Shown piece by piece: positions 1 through 6,941 of a stretch of 29,569 nt of DNA. The translations under genes were made by a program, and so were the position numbers. The notes below the pieces were generated by a model. The model had not been told where the DNA came from. It searched no databases and saw nothing but the letters and a program-made list of their open reading frames with translations. This DNA is from Bacillota bacterium (GTDB lineage Bacteria > Bacillota > Desulfotomaculia > Desulfotomaculales > JAJYZD01). How positions within the stretch are numbered: the stretch's first letter is position 1; the number at the start of each line of letters is the position of its first letter. The stretch is taken from positions 1-29,569 of the forward strand of contig JAJYZD010000009.1 in the NCBI GenBank assembly GCA_021800315.1, in the 5' to 3' direction.

Positions 1-45
1 TAAACTCGCATAGGGAACCGGTCCAGGGGAAAACAGGTGTCGGCG

Positions 46-105
46 GACAATAATTAGCTGGCCCTGACAAAAATTAATCGGACTGGACAAAAAATAGCCG
101 GACTC
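46..105. repeat. Three tandem 20-bp repeats, IS-end-like
   Basis: Three units of exactly 20 bp start at 46, 66 and 86. Each begins GACAA, continues with an A/T-rich core (AATTA or similar) and closes with a GGCC/GGAC block; the consensus is close to GACAAAAATTAGCCGGACTG. Repeated short transposase-binding units inside the end are typical of IS21-family (IstA/IstB) elements, so this may be one end of such an element whose genes lie left of the window. The periodicity is directly visible; the family assignment is inference. Confidence 0.6.
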
Positions 106-390
106 AAATGGAAATACATGGAATCACGCTGGCGGCCTAGGCAGTCTCAGCGATACCTCTTATTCTGTCGAATCACGGCCACCCTTTCCCCGAAAGCGTT
201 GCCGGATATGCTCCGGAAGGCTTTCCGGGGGTACGACAATCAGCCTGGCCAGACATGGTGATTGACCTTGCAGGGCGTCTTGGTCCAGAAAATTATTTGC
301 TTAAGGAGAGGGGCCTTGAACCGCAGTCGGGTAGCCAGTCCGGCTAACTTGGTAGATAGCAAAGTATTACTATCCTCGGAAAATAGCGGC

Positions 391-570
391 CCCGGCCCGG
401 GCATGTCTCATTTCCGCTCGAAAATTAGGTGACAAGTTGGCGAGTGCTGGTCGTTATCTCAGCCCCCGGAGTGCCAGCATCTTCTGAATTCCCGAGGCTT
501 GCTGGCGGCCGCGAGCCGAACCGGGGGCATGTCCGTTGTCAACAATTTTCTGAGACATGCCCCGGCCCGG
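391..570. repeat. Inverted repeats around TGAGACATGCCC
   Basis: GGGCATGTCTCA at 399-410 is the exact reverse complement of TGAGACATGCCC at 551-562, about 140 bp away. A second inverted pair, GGGGCATGTC at 524-533 and GACATGCCCC at 554-563, lies inside the right copy. Flanking CCCGGCCCGG occurs beside both copies (391-400 and 561-570). The arrangement resembles the ends of a small non-autonomous element or of a deleted insertion sequence. There is no transposase frame between the arms. Confidence 0.5.
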
Positions 571-795
571 CTGAAAAATCTGCAATCAGGGCCCTGGCAG
601 GGCAGGAATTTTCGCCGCCCCTGTGGAAGTAGGACGTAAGCATATTTCCGAATACCATTTGATATTGTCAAACGCAGTCCTGCTTTTTGGGTTGGGCGGA
701 ATTGACCGAATTTGTTCCCCCGGGCGCGGCCCACGGTTGATCCGGGAATTCGACAGGTTAATGCGGCAAATGCGAAAGGGAAGGATGGAGAGAAC

Positions 796-1686
796 TTGGC
801 GGTAAGAGTTGCCATACTGGGTACCGGGAACATAGGGACCGATCTCCTGGTCAAGATCCAGCGTAAGAGCAAGCTTTTGACCGTGGGTCTGTTTGCCGGG
901 GTGGACCCGGCCTCGGAAGGGATCGCCCGGGCGCGGGCCATGGGGGTGCCCACCTCCACCCGGGGCATCGAGGCCGTTCTGGCCGACCCGTCGCTTATGA
1001 TTGTCTTCGATGCCACCAGTGCTTCCGCTCACCAAAAACACGCCCCCCTGCTGAAAGAAGCGGGTAAGACGGCGGTGGACCTGACCCCGGCCGCGGTGGG
1101 ACCCTACGTGGTGCCGGCGGTGGACCTGGAACTCACCGGGATCGGTGAACCCAACATCAACATGGTGACCTGCGGCGGCCAGGCCACCATCCCCATGGTG
1201 TTCGCCGTTTCCCGGGTGGCCCCGGTGGCCTACGCCGAGACCGTGACCACCATACCCAGCCGCAGCGCCGGACCGGGCACCCGGGCCAACATCGACGAGT
1301 TCACCGCGACTACGGCCAGGGGGGTCCGCATCATCGGGCGGGCGAAAGAAGCCAAGGCCGTCATTATCCTCAACCCGGCCGACCCGCCCATCCTCAACCG
1401 GCATACCGTGTACACCGAACTGGCGGAAGATCCCGACCGGGAGGCCGTGACCGCTTCGGTGACGGCCATGGTGGACACCGTACGGCGGTACGTCCCCGGC
1501 TACCGGCTGAAATACCCGCCGGTGTTCGACGAACGCAGAGTGACGATCATGGTGGAAGTGGAGGGGGCCGGCGACTTCCTGCCCAAATACGCCGGCAACC
1601 TGGACATCATGACCTGCGCGGCCCTGGCGGCGGGGGAAGCGATAGCCCGGAAGATGGAAGAGCGGGAAGGGGGTGGCCGGTTATGA
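796..1686 (+). CDS. mhpF: Acetaldehyde dehydrogenase (acetylating), MhpF/DmpF type
   Basis: Oxidises acetaldehyde to acetyl-CoA with NAD+ and CoA, normally channelled from the partner aldolase encoded next. The protein opens with a Rossmann motif (VAILGTGNIGTDLL) directly after the start and has the TCGGQAT segment with the catalytic cysteine near residue 126, as in DmpF. At about 296 aa it is close to family length. I place the start at TTG 796: GGAG at 787-790 is well spaced, and the Rossmann fold begins at once; the frame is open further upstream but that part is not conserved-looking. Its stop overlaps the next ATG (ATGA at 1683-1686), so translation is coupled. Family assignment is firm. 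Confidence 0.93.
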   Translation: MAVRVAILGTGNIGTDLLVKIQRKSKLLTVGLFAGVDPASEGIARARAMGVPTSTRGIEAVLADPSLMIVFDATSASAHQKHAPLLKEAGKTAVDLTPAAVGPYVVPAVDLELTGIGEPNINMVTCGGQATIPMVFAVSRVAPVAYAETVTTIPSRSAGPGTRANIDEFTATTARGVRIIGRAKEAKAVIILNPADPPILNRHTVYTELAEDPDREAVTASVTAMVDTVRRYVPGYRLKYPPVFDERRVTIMVEVEGAGDFLPKYAGNLDIMTCAALAAGEAIARKMEEREGGGRL

Positions 1687-2702
1687 GGGAGAGGATCCGG
1701 GTGATAGATACCACCTTGCGCGACGGCTCCCATTCCCTGGCCCACCAGTACTCCGCCGGGGACATCGGGCGGGTGGCGGCGGCCCTGGAACGGGCCGGCC
1801 TCGATACCATAGAGGTCACCCACGGGGACGGTCTGGGCGGATCGTCCATCCAGTACGGCCGGGCCAGGATAACCGACCGGGAGGCCCTCCGGGCGGCCCG
1901 GGCGGTGCTTTGTAAGACCATGCTGGCCGTCCTTCTCCTGCCGGGGATCGGGGTGAAAGAGGACCTGGAGACGGCCTGTGCGGAAGGGGCGCGGGTGGTC
2001 CGCGTCGCCACGCACGTGACCGAAGCGGACATCTCGGCCCAGCACATGACCCTGGCCAAACAGACGGGTATGGAAGTAATCGGTTTTTTGATGCTGGCCC
2101 ATATGGAGCCGGCGCAGAAGGTGCTGGAGCAGGCCAGGCTGATGGAATCCTACGGGGCCGACGTGGTCTACGTGGTCGATTCGGCCGGGGCGATGCTGCC
2201 GGACGACGTGCGGCGCAAAGTGGGGCTCTTACGGGAAAACCTGGCCGTGGCGGTGGGCTTTCACGCCCACAACAACCTGGGCCTGGCCGTCGGCAATACG
2301 GTGGCGGCCGTCGAAGCCGGGGCCACGGTGGTGGACGGCTGCCTGGCCGGCCTGGGTGCCGGGGCCGGCAATACGCCCACCGAGGTCCTGGCGGCGGTTT
2401 TGGACCGGCTGGGTTACGAGACGGGGATCGACCTGTGGGCGGTGATGGACGCGGCCCAAGACGTGGTACGGCCCTTGATGCCCCGACCCCAGGTGATCGA
2501 CAAGGCGGCGCTCTCCCTGGGCTACGCCGGGGTGTATTCCAGCTTCCTGCTCCACACCTTCCGGGCGGCGGAGAAGTTCGGGCTGGATCCCCGGGACATT
2601 CTGGTGGAGTTGGGGCGCCGCCGGGTGGTGGGGGGCCAGGAAGACATGATCATGGATGTGGCCCTGGGCATGAGCCGGGGACAGGGAGGGCCGGCTTCGT
2701 AA
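1683..2702 (+). CDS. mhpE: 4-hydroxy-2-oxovalerate aldolase
   Basis: Cleaves 4-hydroxy-2-oxovalerate to pyruvate and acetaldehyde; a divalent-metal class II aldolase of the HMG-CoA-lyase-like TIM-barrel family that forms a complex with the acylating dehydrogenase. Diagnostic features are DTTLRDGSHS near the N-terminus (catalytic Arg and metal-binding Asp), the metal site GFHAHNNLGLA around residues 197-207, and GLGAGAGNTPTEVL in the following barrel segment. The 339-residue length matches DmpG/MhpE. The ATG overlaps the stop of mhpF by ATGA. The C-terminal helical communication domain appears complete. Confidence 0.94.
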   Translation: MRERIRVIDTTLRDGSHSLAHQYSAGDIGRVAAALERAGLDTIEVTHGDGLGGSSIQYGRARITDREALRAARAVLCKTMLAVLLLPGIGVKEDLETACAEGARVVRVATHVTEADISAQHMTLAKQTGMEVIGFLMLAHMEPAQKVLEQARLMESYGADVVYVVDSAGAMLPDDVRRKVGLLRENLAVAVGFHAHNNLGLAVGNTVAAVEAGATVVDGCLAGLGAGAGNTPTEVLAAVLDRLGYETGIDLWAVMDAAQDVVRPLMPRPQVIDKAALSLGYAGVYSSFLLHTFRAAEKFGLDPRDILVELGRRRVVGGQEDMIMDVALGMSRGQGGPAS

Positions 2703-2724
2703 GGGGGGCCGGATAGGAAAGGGG

Positions 2725-3522
2725 ATGTCGGGGTTGACCAGGGAGGAAATATTGCAGGACATGGCCCGGCGGCTTTCGGAAGCCGGGCGGACGCGCCGGG
2801 GGATGGCCGCCCTGACCGATGAAGCGGCCGATCTGACCATCGAGGAAGCCTACCGGATCCAGCTCATGGCGGTCCGTTCCAAGGCCGGCCCGGCCAACCG
2901 GGTGGCGGGGAAGAAAATCGGCCTGACCAGCCGGGCCATGCAGGACCTGCTCGGGGTTTTCGAACCCGATTACGGTCACCTTTTCAGCGACATGGAAGTG
3001 GACAACGGCGGCGTAATCAGCCTGTCCGCCCTGATTCAGCCCAAGGTCGAGGCGGAGGTGGCCTTCCTTCTCAACAGGGACCTGACGGGCCCGGGCGTCT
3101 CGGTTTCCGCTGTTCTGCGGGCCACCGACGCGGTGATTCCCTCTCTGGAGATCGTGGACAGCCGCATTCGGGACTGGAAGATCAAAATCCAGGACACGGT
3201 GGCCGACAACGCCTCGAGCGCCCGCTTCGTGCTGGGCGGCCGGCTCACCCGGGTGGCGGACCTGGACTTGAGCCTCACCGGCCTGGTGTTCAAAAAGAAC
3301 GGGGCAATTCTGGGCACCGCCGCCGGCGCCGCCGTTGCCGGCCATCCCGCGGCGGCGGTCGCCTGGCTGGCCAACAAGCTGGCCGCGTTCGAGATCGGCC
3401 TCAAAGCCGGGGAGGTTGTCCTCTCGGGGGCCTTTCTGGCCGCCGTGCCACCCGCGGCCGGGGACTTTTTCGAGGCCTGCTTCGACCGGCTGGGCACGGT
3501 CGGTGTACGGTTTGCCGGTTGA
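2725..3522 (+). CDS. mhpD: 2-keto-4-pentenoate hydratase / 4-oxalocrotonate decarboxylase family
   Basis: A 265-residue member of the fumarylacetoacetate-hydrolase-related hydratase/decarboxylase family (MhpD, DmpE, DmpH). Family marks are AGKKIGLTS around residue 55-63, FEPDYGHLF, the metal-site segment PKVEAEVAF, and SLEIVDSRI. The usual reaction is hydration of 2-hydroxypenta-2,4-dienoate to 4-hydroxy-2-oxovalerate, which would feed the two preceding enzymes; the related 4-oxalocrotonate decarboxylase cannot be excluded from sequence by eye. The ATG at 2725 has a GGAAAGGGG ribosome binding site and follows the aldolase stop by 22 bp, so the three genes form one operon. No ring-cleavage gene is visible nearby. 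Confidence 0.88.
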   Translation: MSGLTREEILQDMARRLSEAGRTRRGMAALTDEAADLTIEEAYRIQLMAVRSKAGPANRVAGKKIGLTSRAMQDLLGVFEPDYGHLFSDMEVDNGGVISLSALIQPKVEAEVAFLLNRDLTGPGVSVSAVLRATDAVIPSLEIVDSRIRDWKIKIQDTVADNASSARFVLGGRLTRVADLDLSLTGLVFKKNGAILGTAAGAAVAGHPAAAVAWLANKLAAFEIGLKAGEVVLSGAFLAAVPPAAGDFFEACFDRLGTVGVRFAG

Positions 3523-3561
3523 ATCCCCTCCGCGAAAGGCATGAGGCCGAAGACCATTGAC

Positions 3562-3588
3562 ATCACGTTAAACGTGATATAATATCAC
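3562..3588. promoter_or_regulatory. Two overlapping palindromes, operator-like
   Basis: ATCACGTT-A-AACGTGAT (3562-3578) is a perfect 8+1+8 palindrome. It overlaps a second perfect one, GTGATAT-A-ATATCAC (3574-3588). The half-site ATCAC/GTGAT therefore occurs three times within 27 bp, followed by an A/T-rich stretch with TAATAT...ATATTA. The TATAAT inside (3579-3584 region) could serve as a -10 box. This looks like a repressor operator for a gene that began at 3621 and is now truncated. No regulator gene is adjacent. Confidence 0.45.
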
Positions 3589-3620
3589 ATTAAAGGTAAT
3601 ATTATCGGGGGCGGGCAGGC

Positions 3621-3695
3621 ATGGCTGAGGAGTTATTCCCCCTGGGGGGACCGGTGGAACCCGAGGATGTCGTGGACAATATTTTCTTTGGGTGA
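3621..3695 (+). pseudogene. N-terminal stub of an AAA-type ATPase
   Basis: ATG 3621 opens a 24-codon frame whose product contains PLGGPVEPEDVVD. This resembles the extreme N-terminus of prokaryotic AAA ATPases of the archaeal-ATPase type, in which a G-x-PV-x-PEDF-x-GRE-like motif precedes the Walker A region. The match ends at VVD, followed by NIFFG and a stop, and no Walker A motif is found downstream in any frame. A G-rich ribosome binding site and the palindromes at 3562-3588 lie upstream, so the promoter end of the gene seems to survive while the body was lost. The motif resemblance is from memory and short. Confidence 0.3.
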
Positions 3696-3897
3696 TCAGG
3701 TCCGTTTGACTAGGGATGATTTGGAAGGAATTTTACCGCGGTTTTGATCGTTAATCGAGTACCCCGGCGCTGCCGCGACGGGCGCCGGAATGTGTGGCCC
3801 CGTAGGGAGAAGTTTTCGGAATTCACAAAAAGAGGATTTTGTCGATGTGTGTAGAAAGCTATCAGGGCCAACGACATCCGGATAGCACAAGTACCAC

Positions 3898-3973
3898 GCG
3901 CCGCGAGTGTGATGGCTTGCACGGCCGGTGACCAACCGGCAGGACGAGGTTCGATTCCTGCGGCGGCGCTCCA
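3898..3973 (+). tRNA. tRNA-like sequence, probably degenerate
   Basis: The 76-nt segment has a perfect acceptor stem (GCGCCGC 3898-3904 with GCGGCGC 3963-3969), discriminator T and an encoded CCA (3971-3973). It has a possible D-stem GTGT/GCAC, a perfect 5-bp anticodon stem GCCGG/CCGGC with a 7-base loop TGACCAA, and a canonical GGTTCGATTCC T-loop. Against function, the base before the presumed anticodon is G instead of the near-invariant U33, and the T-stem pairs only in its inner three positions and is shifted by one base. I cannot assign an amino acid. It may be a decayed tRNA or a tRNA-derived element. Confidence 0.35.
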
Positions 3974-4111
3974 GTTAGTCCTTGGGACATTTTCGGTATC
4001 GACGTTTTCCATGGCCCATGTAGAAGTTACGGTTGCCACCCATGTGGGAGTCACAGTCAGAGGTATACCAAAAGCGCGGGCTACCCAGGGCTGTGTTGGC
4101 GATGATATCCG

Positions 4112-4147
4112 CCGGGAGGTAATGACTTGGCTCCCGGTTTATTTTTT
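4112..4147 (+). terminator. Intrinsic terminator
   Basis: CCGGGAG (4112-4118) pairs with CTCCCGG (4131-4137) around a 12-nt loop and is followed by TTTATTTTTT. It would stop plus-strand transcripts coming from the tRNA-like region. Confidence 0.6.
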
Positions 4148-4508
4148 GGGGGTCCGTGGGAAAGGAGACGGTCGTTGCTGTGAACGCAACCGGCCGTCTC
4201 CAGTGAACGCATAACCATGCGGATCACCCATTCCACCGTGGTTCCCGTGGGCCGCTGGAATGCGGGTGGTGACCGCATCGTTCCTTCACCAGCGCCGATT
4301 GCGGGTTGTGGTAGCCGACCGTTCTTTTCCCGACGAATTCCGGCAGGCACGGTGCCGGCGGATTGCCGTGGCCTTTCGTCCGTGACGGTCACGCTGGCGG
4401 CGAATCGCGGGTTTCCACCCAGGAGGCTTCTCAGCCGGCCGGTTCATAATGAAGTGAGAATCGGGCCACCGTAAGGACGCCAAGCCTTGCAAAACGGGTT
4501 ATTGGGTA
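4148..4508. other. Intergenic stretch with one long hairpin
   Basis: A long imperfect hairpin occupies 4164-4201: GGAGACGG and CCGTCTCC as outer arms, and GTTGC/GCAAC as inner arms around TGTGAAC. It has no T-run. The rest, to the toxin stop at 4509, contains overlapping frames on both strands (for example 4217-4474 plus and 4081-4392 minus) rich in Arg, Pro and Gly. These look like chance frames in GC-rich DNA; I recognise no product. Confidence 0.4.
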
Positions 4509-4790
4509 TTACTTCAGGTACTTCGCCAGATCGCGATAGAAATTCTCGTGCTGGCCAAAATGCAGAAGTTGAATCACCTGCTCTTTTTCCAAGATCCGAT
4601 AGGCTACGAGCCACTGATCGTTTGCGGCCTCGAATTTTTCCACCAGTACATCCCGGAGGACACCCTTCTTGCGGTCGCCTTTGTAAGGATTATCGGCCAA
4701 CCTCAGAATTTCTCTGTCCAACGCTTGCTTTAGGGCGGGTTCGAGCTTCTTGGCAACCCGGTTGAATCGGGGTGCCACTTCAATCCGCAT
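4509..4790 (-). CDS. RelE/ParE-superfamily toxin
   Basis: A 93-residue protein with the RelE/ParE-fold pattern: an N-terminal strand IEVAPRFNR, two helices (KKLEPALKQALDREILRL), then the strands VLVEKFEAANDQWLVAYRI and VIQLLHFGQHENFYRDL. It probably acts on mRNA/ribosomes or gyrase; which of these cannot be told from the sequence. The ATG at 4790 overlaps the 3' end of the antitoxin gene by 11 nt, the usual antitoxin-first, coupled layout; an in-frame TTG at 4805 is possible. The gene sits in an accessory island. Confidence 0.8.
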   Translation of the reverse strand: MRIEVAPRFNRVAKKLEPALKQALDREILRLADNPYKGDRKKGVLRDVLVEKFEAANDQWLVAYRILEKEQVIQLLHFGQHENFYRDLAKYLK

Positions 4791-5019
4791 TGGCCGATAC
4801 CCCAAACTCGTAAGGTTCGGCTAACCCGGCATCCAACTCAGCCTGGGCTTCCAGAATTCCTTCGATGAACGAAAACGACAGGTCCGGATTCTCTTCGGCG
4901 ATAATGGCTATCTCAAGGTATCGCCGCACTTGGTCGGCCGGCTGCCGGTGCTGGCCCTTGGCCTTGGCTTCGATGAGGATTTTCAAGTCGTCTGGGATAC
5001 GCACAGAGAGAGTTTTCAT
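4780..5019 (-). CDS. Ribbon-helix-helix antitoxin
   Basis: A 79-residue protein. Its N-terminus TLSVRIPDDLKILIEAKAK fits a ribbon-helix-helix DNA-binding fold (beta strand then two helices through VRRYLEIAI). The acidic C-terminal tail (EENPDLSF to EAQAELDAGLAEPYEFG) would wrap the toxin. The start at ATG 5019 has GGGGTGG about 7 nt upstream; an in-frame GTG at 5028 is less well placed. The family normally neutralises the toxin and represses its own promoter, here at 5052-5080. The toxin gene overlaps its end. Confidence 0.82.
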   Translation of the reverse strand: MKTLSVRIPDDLKILIEAKAKGQHRQPADQVRRYLEIAIIAEENPDLSFSFIEGILEAQAELDAGLAEPYEFGVSANAD

Positions 5020-5051
5020 AATGTCCACCCCAATGGAAATATGCTACGTTA

Positions 5052-5080
5052 ATCATACAACGCATGCACAACATAGTCAA
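5052..5080 (-). promoter_or_regulatory. Promoter of the toxin-antitoxin operon
   Basis: On the minus strand, TTGACT (5080-5075) and TATGAT (5057-5052) are separated by exactly 17 bp, a near-consensus sigma-A promoter. The spacer carries the palindrome GCATGC flanked by two direct ACAAC repeats, a plausible autoregulatory operator for the RHH antitoxin. Confidence 0.75.
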
Positions 5081-5281
5081 GGTATTCTCTGTATGACAAT
5101 GCGGGCCGACTGGTTCAATCTTATTAACGCCGTCCCCGGGCAAAGACCGGTGGCCGACACTCCGACTCCGGGAGAATGCCGGGTGCTTGTCAGCTGGAGA
5201 CCAGGATATCATAAAAGTGACCTCTCAGGATGCCCCGCAACGGGTCTGGTTGTCCCGGGGTTGGGCATATAGCAGGGAAGG

Positions 5282-5302
5282 AAAGGCCCGCCCAGGGCCT
5301 TT
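5282..5302. terminator. Hairpin, possible terminator between two units
   Basis: AAAGGCCC (5282-5289) and GGGCCTTT (5295-5302) form a perfect 8-bp stem with a 5-nt loop. The T-run is short on either strand. The surrounding 5081-5329 region has no other gene that I can support. Confidence 0.4.
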
Positions 5303-5329
5303 CTGCTGTCTCTGCCTGCAAGCCGGGAG

Positions 5330-6358
5330 GTGGGGGGCGGTGACAAGGGCAGTCGGTTGTATTGGTCTTTTAACGATTCCTGGTCGCCACAATTCTCCCA
5401 TAACACGGCAGGATTCGCGCCAGTCCCGGTGCAATATATGCCAGGGGAGGCCGATGGCCGATCGATGTTCCTGCTCGCGCACACCGGGATAACCACCGCA
5501 ACGGCCTGGCTGATCAGCCACCACTCAACCTACAGAGAGAACGCCGCAGAGGGCGGTTCCTACATAGTTACAGCTTATCCACAGCCTGACCCAGAAAATG
5601 TGAGTAATGTGGATTTCCGGCTGATCATTTTGGGTGGCACACACCCTGGTATTCAGCCTGCTGTTGGTCTTGGCCGAACCTTCAAAGTCTACCTGGGCGG
5701 ATCGATCAAGAAAAGGCCGAATCCCCCCTGGCGGAAAATCGAGATCGCCGGCAGCCGGACGCTTGACGACTTGCACGAAGCCATTTTCGACGCCTTCGAC
5801 CGGGATGACGAGATACACCTTTATGCCTTCTTTTGGGGCGGCGGGCAGTCCAAAACCGGTCTTGACAGCTATGACCGGATCAAATATACCTCACCGGAAG
5901 GGATGACGAGTGGGAGGGAGAGGAACTCCACGGAAACCGCCATTGGGTCTCTTGGGCTCCAGGTGGGGGACTATCTGCGCTACCTATTCGATTTTAGTGC
6001 CGAATGGTGGCATGTTGTCGAACTGACGGACAAAGAAGAGCGGGCGGACGGTTCTTTGAAATATCCACGGGTGGTGGAAAAATGCGGTGACCCGCCGGAT
6101 CCGGAGGGATGGGTGGAATACCTGAATTCGTCCCTGGTGTTTCCATTCGAGGCCGAAGTCACGGAGTACCAGGACGAAGGCCGATTGCAGATCGGTGACC
6201 GGTTCATGGTAAAGAGGGTCACTGACCAGAACGACAAATACGGTGTGATGGTTGAGGGCAGGGTTGGTCGCCGGAAGATCGAATTCCCCCTAATTGACCT
6301 GGAACCCGTTGATGTTTGGGCGCAAGGAGGGCAACATGCGACTCTGGACGCTACGTAG
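5330..6358 (+). CDS. Plasmid pRiA4b ORF-3-like protein
   Basis: The central part (about residues 118-265) matches the pRiA4b ORF-3 family: FKVYL, RTLDDLHEAIFDAFDRDDE, HLYAFFWG, LGLQVGDYLRYLFDFSAEWWH and KYPRVVEKCGDPPDP. A second module at the C-terminus (about 275-335: LVFPFEAEVTEYQDEG, IGDRFMVKRV, EGRVGRRKIEFPLIDLEPVD) resembles a small beta-barrel often annotated as calcium-binding and linked to this family. Molecular function is unknown. The first ~115 residues of the open frame look non-conserved and have no clear start, so the true start may be internal (GTG or TTG near 5600-5660) or the 5' end may be damaged. The 3' end overlaps the DUF3841 gene by 23 nt. Confidence 0.65.
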   Translation: MGGGDKGSRLYWSFNDSWSPQFSHNTAGFAPVPVQYMPGEADGRSMFLLAHTGITTATAWLISHHSTYRENAAEGGSYIVTAYPQPDPENVSNVDFRLIILGGTHPGIQPAVGLGRTFKVYLGGSIKKRPNPPWRKIEIAGSRTLDDLHEAIFDAFDRDDEIHLYAFFWGGGQSKTGLDSYDRIKYTSPEGMTSGRERNSTETAIGSLGLQVGDYLRYLFDFSAEWWHVVELTDKEERADGSLKYPRVVEKCGDPPDPEGWVEYLNSSLVFPFEAEVTEYQDEGRLQIGDRFMVKRVTDQNDKYGVMVEGRVGRRKIEFPLIDLEPVDVWAQGGQHATLDAT

Positions 6359-6941
6359 CGAGTACGCTTGGAAACAGCACCAGCGCGAGGGAAGGATAAC
6401 CGGCGACCGCAAGTACGTCGACCCGTACTTCGGCGAAGCGTACCAGTGGCTGATGGAGCAGATGGCTGAGCGGATACCGGGGTACTCCGGCGGGTGGCCG
6501 GTGTGGGCGTACCAGGCACCGAAGCCGGATCTGCGGAGCCACGTGTGGTGCCATCCTCTCGGGGAGCCGAACGTCCGTCTAGAACTCGAAGTGCCGGACG
6601 AGCGTGTCCTTCTTTCAGATTACGACGCTTGGCATGTAGTGCTGAACAAGTGGCACATCGAACTCACCGAAGAGGAAGACAGGGAGTGGGAGCACCGCGT
6701 CGAACCCTACGGTTTCTGGCAGAGCGATACCAGAAAGTGCTTGCCGCCGGAGCTTTACCGCGAACTCATCGAATCGTGGAAGCTCATTTTCGACTTAGAC
6801 ACGTTGGCGGCATCTCCGTGGACTGGCGGTGGTACCCAATACATCCAAGCTGTGGTAGAGTATGTGGAATTGAGCGAAGTTAAAAAAGTCACGCGGTACC
6901 TTGGGAGGGAAAAGCCGGAAACTCATGTGTGCCGTCTGTAA
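6336..6941 (+). CDS. DUF3841 family protein
   Basis: A soluble protein of 201 residues that begins MRLWTL, with KYVDPYFGEAYQWLMEQM, WAYQAPKPDLR and the aromatic-rich WHVVLNKWHIEL, all typical of DUF3841. No catalytic motif is evident and the function is unknown. The start at ATG 6336 has a perfect AAGGAGG at 6324-6330 that lies inside the preceding gene, implying translational coupling with the pRiA4b ORF-3-like protein. The open frame extends 14 codons upstream but lacks such a site. Confidence 0.75.
   Translation: MRLWTLRSEYAWKQHQREGRITGDRKYVDPYFGEAYQWLMEQMAERIPGYSGGWPVWAYQAPKPDLRSHVWCHPLGEPNVRLELEVPDERVLLSDYDAWHVVLNKWHIELTEEEDREWEHRVEPYGFWQSDTRKCLPPELYRELIESWKLIFDLDTLAASPWTGGGTQYIQAVVEYVELSEVKKVTRYLGREKPETHVCRL

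Larger units (their letters stand above)
1..795. other. Non-coding stretch with insertion-sequence debris
   Basis: I see no convincing gene here. The stretch holds three tandem 20-bp repeats (46-105), two inverted repeats built on TGAGACATGCCC (391-563), and a small palindrome TTTGA-tattg-TCAAA at 658-672 that could be an operator for the following operon. A 47-codon open frame at 118-261 and longer frames on both strands match nothing I know and have no clear ribosome binding site. The region looks like leftover ends of mobile elements just upstream of the catabolic operon. Confidence 0.5.

Noticed and set aside
118..261. 47-codon frame near the left edge
   Set aside because: Short, no Shine-Dalgarno, no family resemblance; lies in insertion-sequence debris.
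4217..4474. 85-codon plus-strand frame
   Set aside because: No ribosome binding site, no recognisable motif, composition typical of chance frames; overlapping frames exist on the minus strand.
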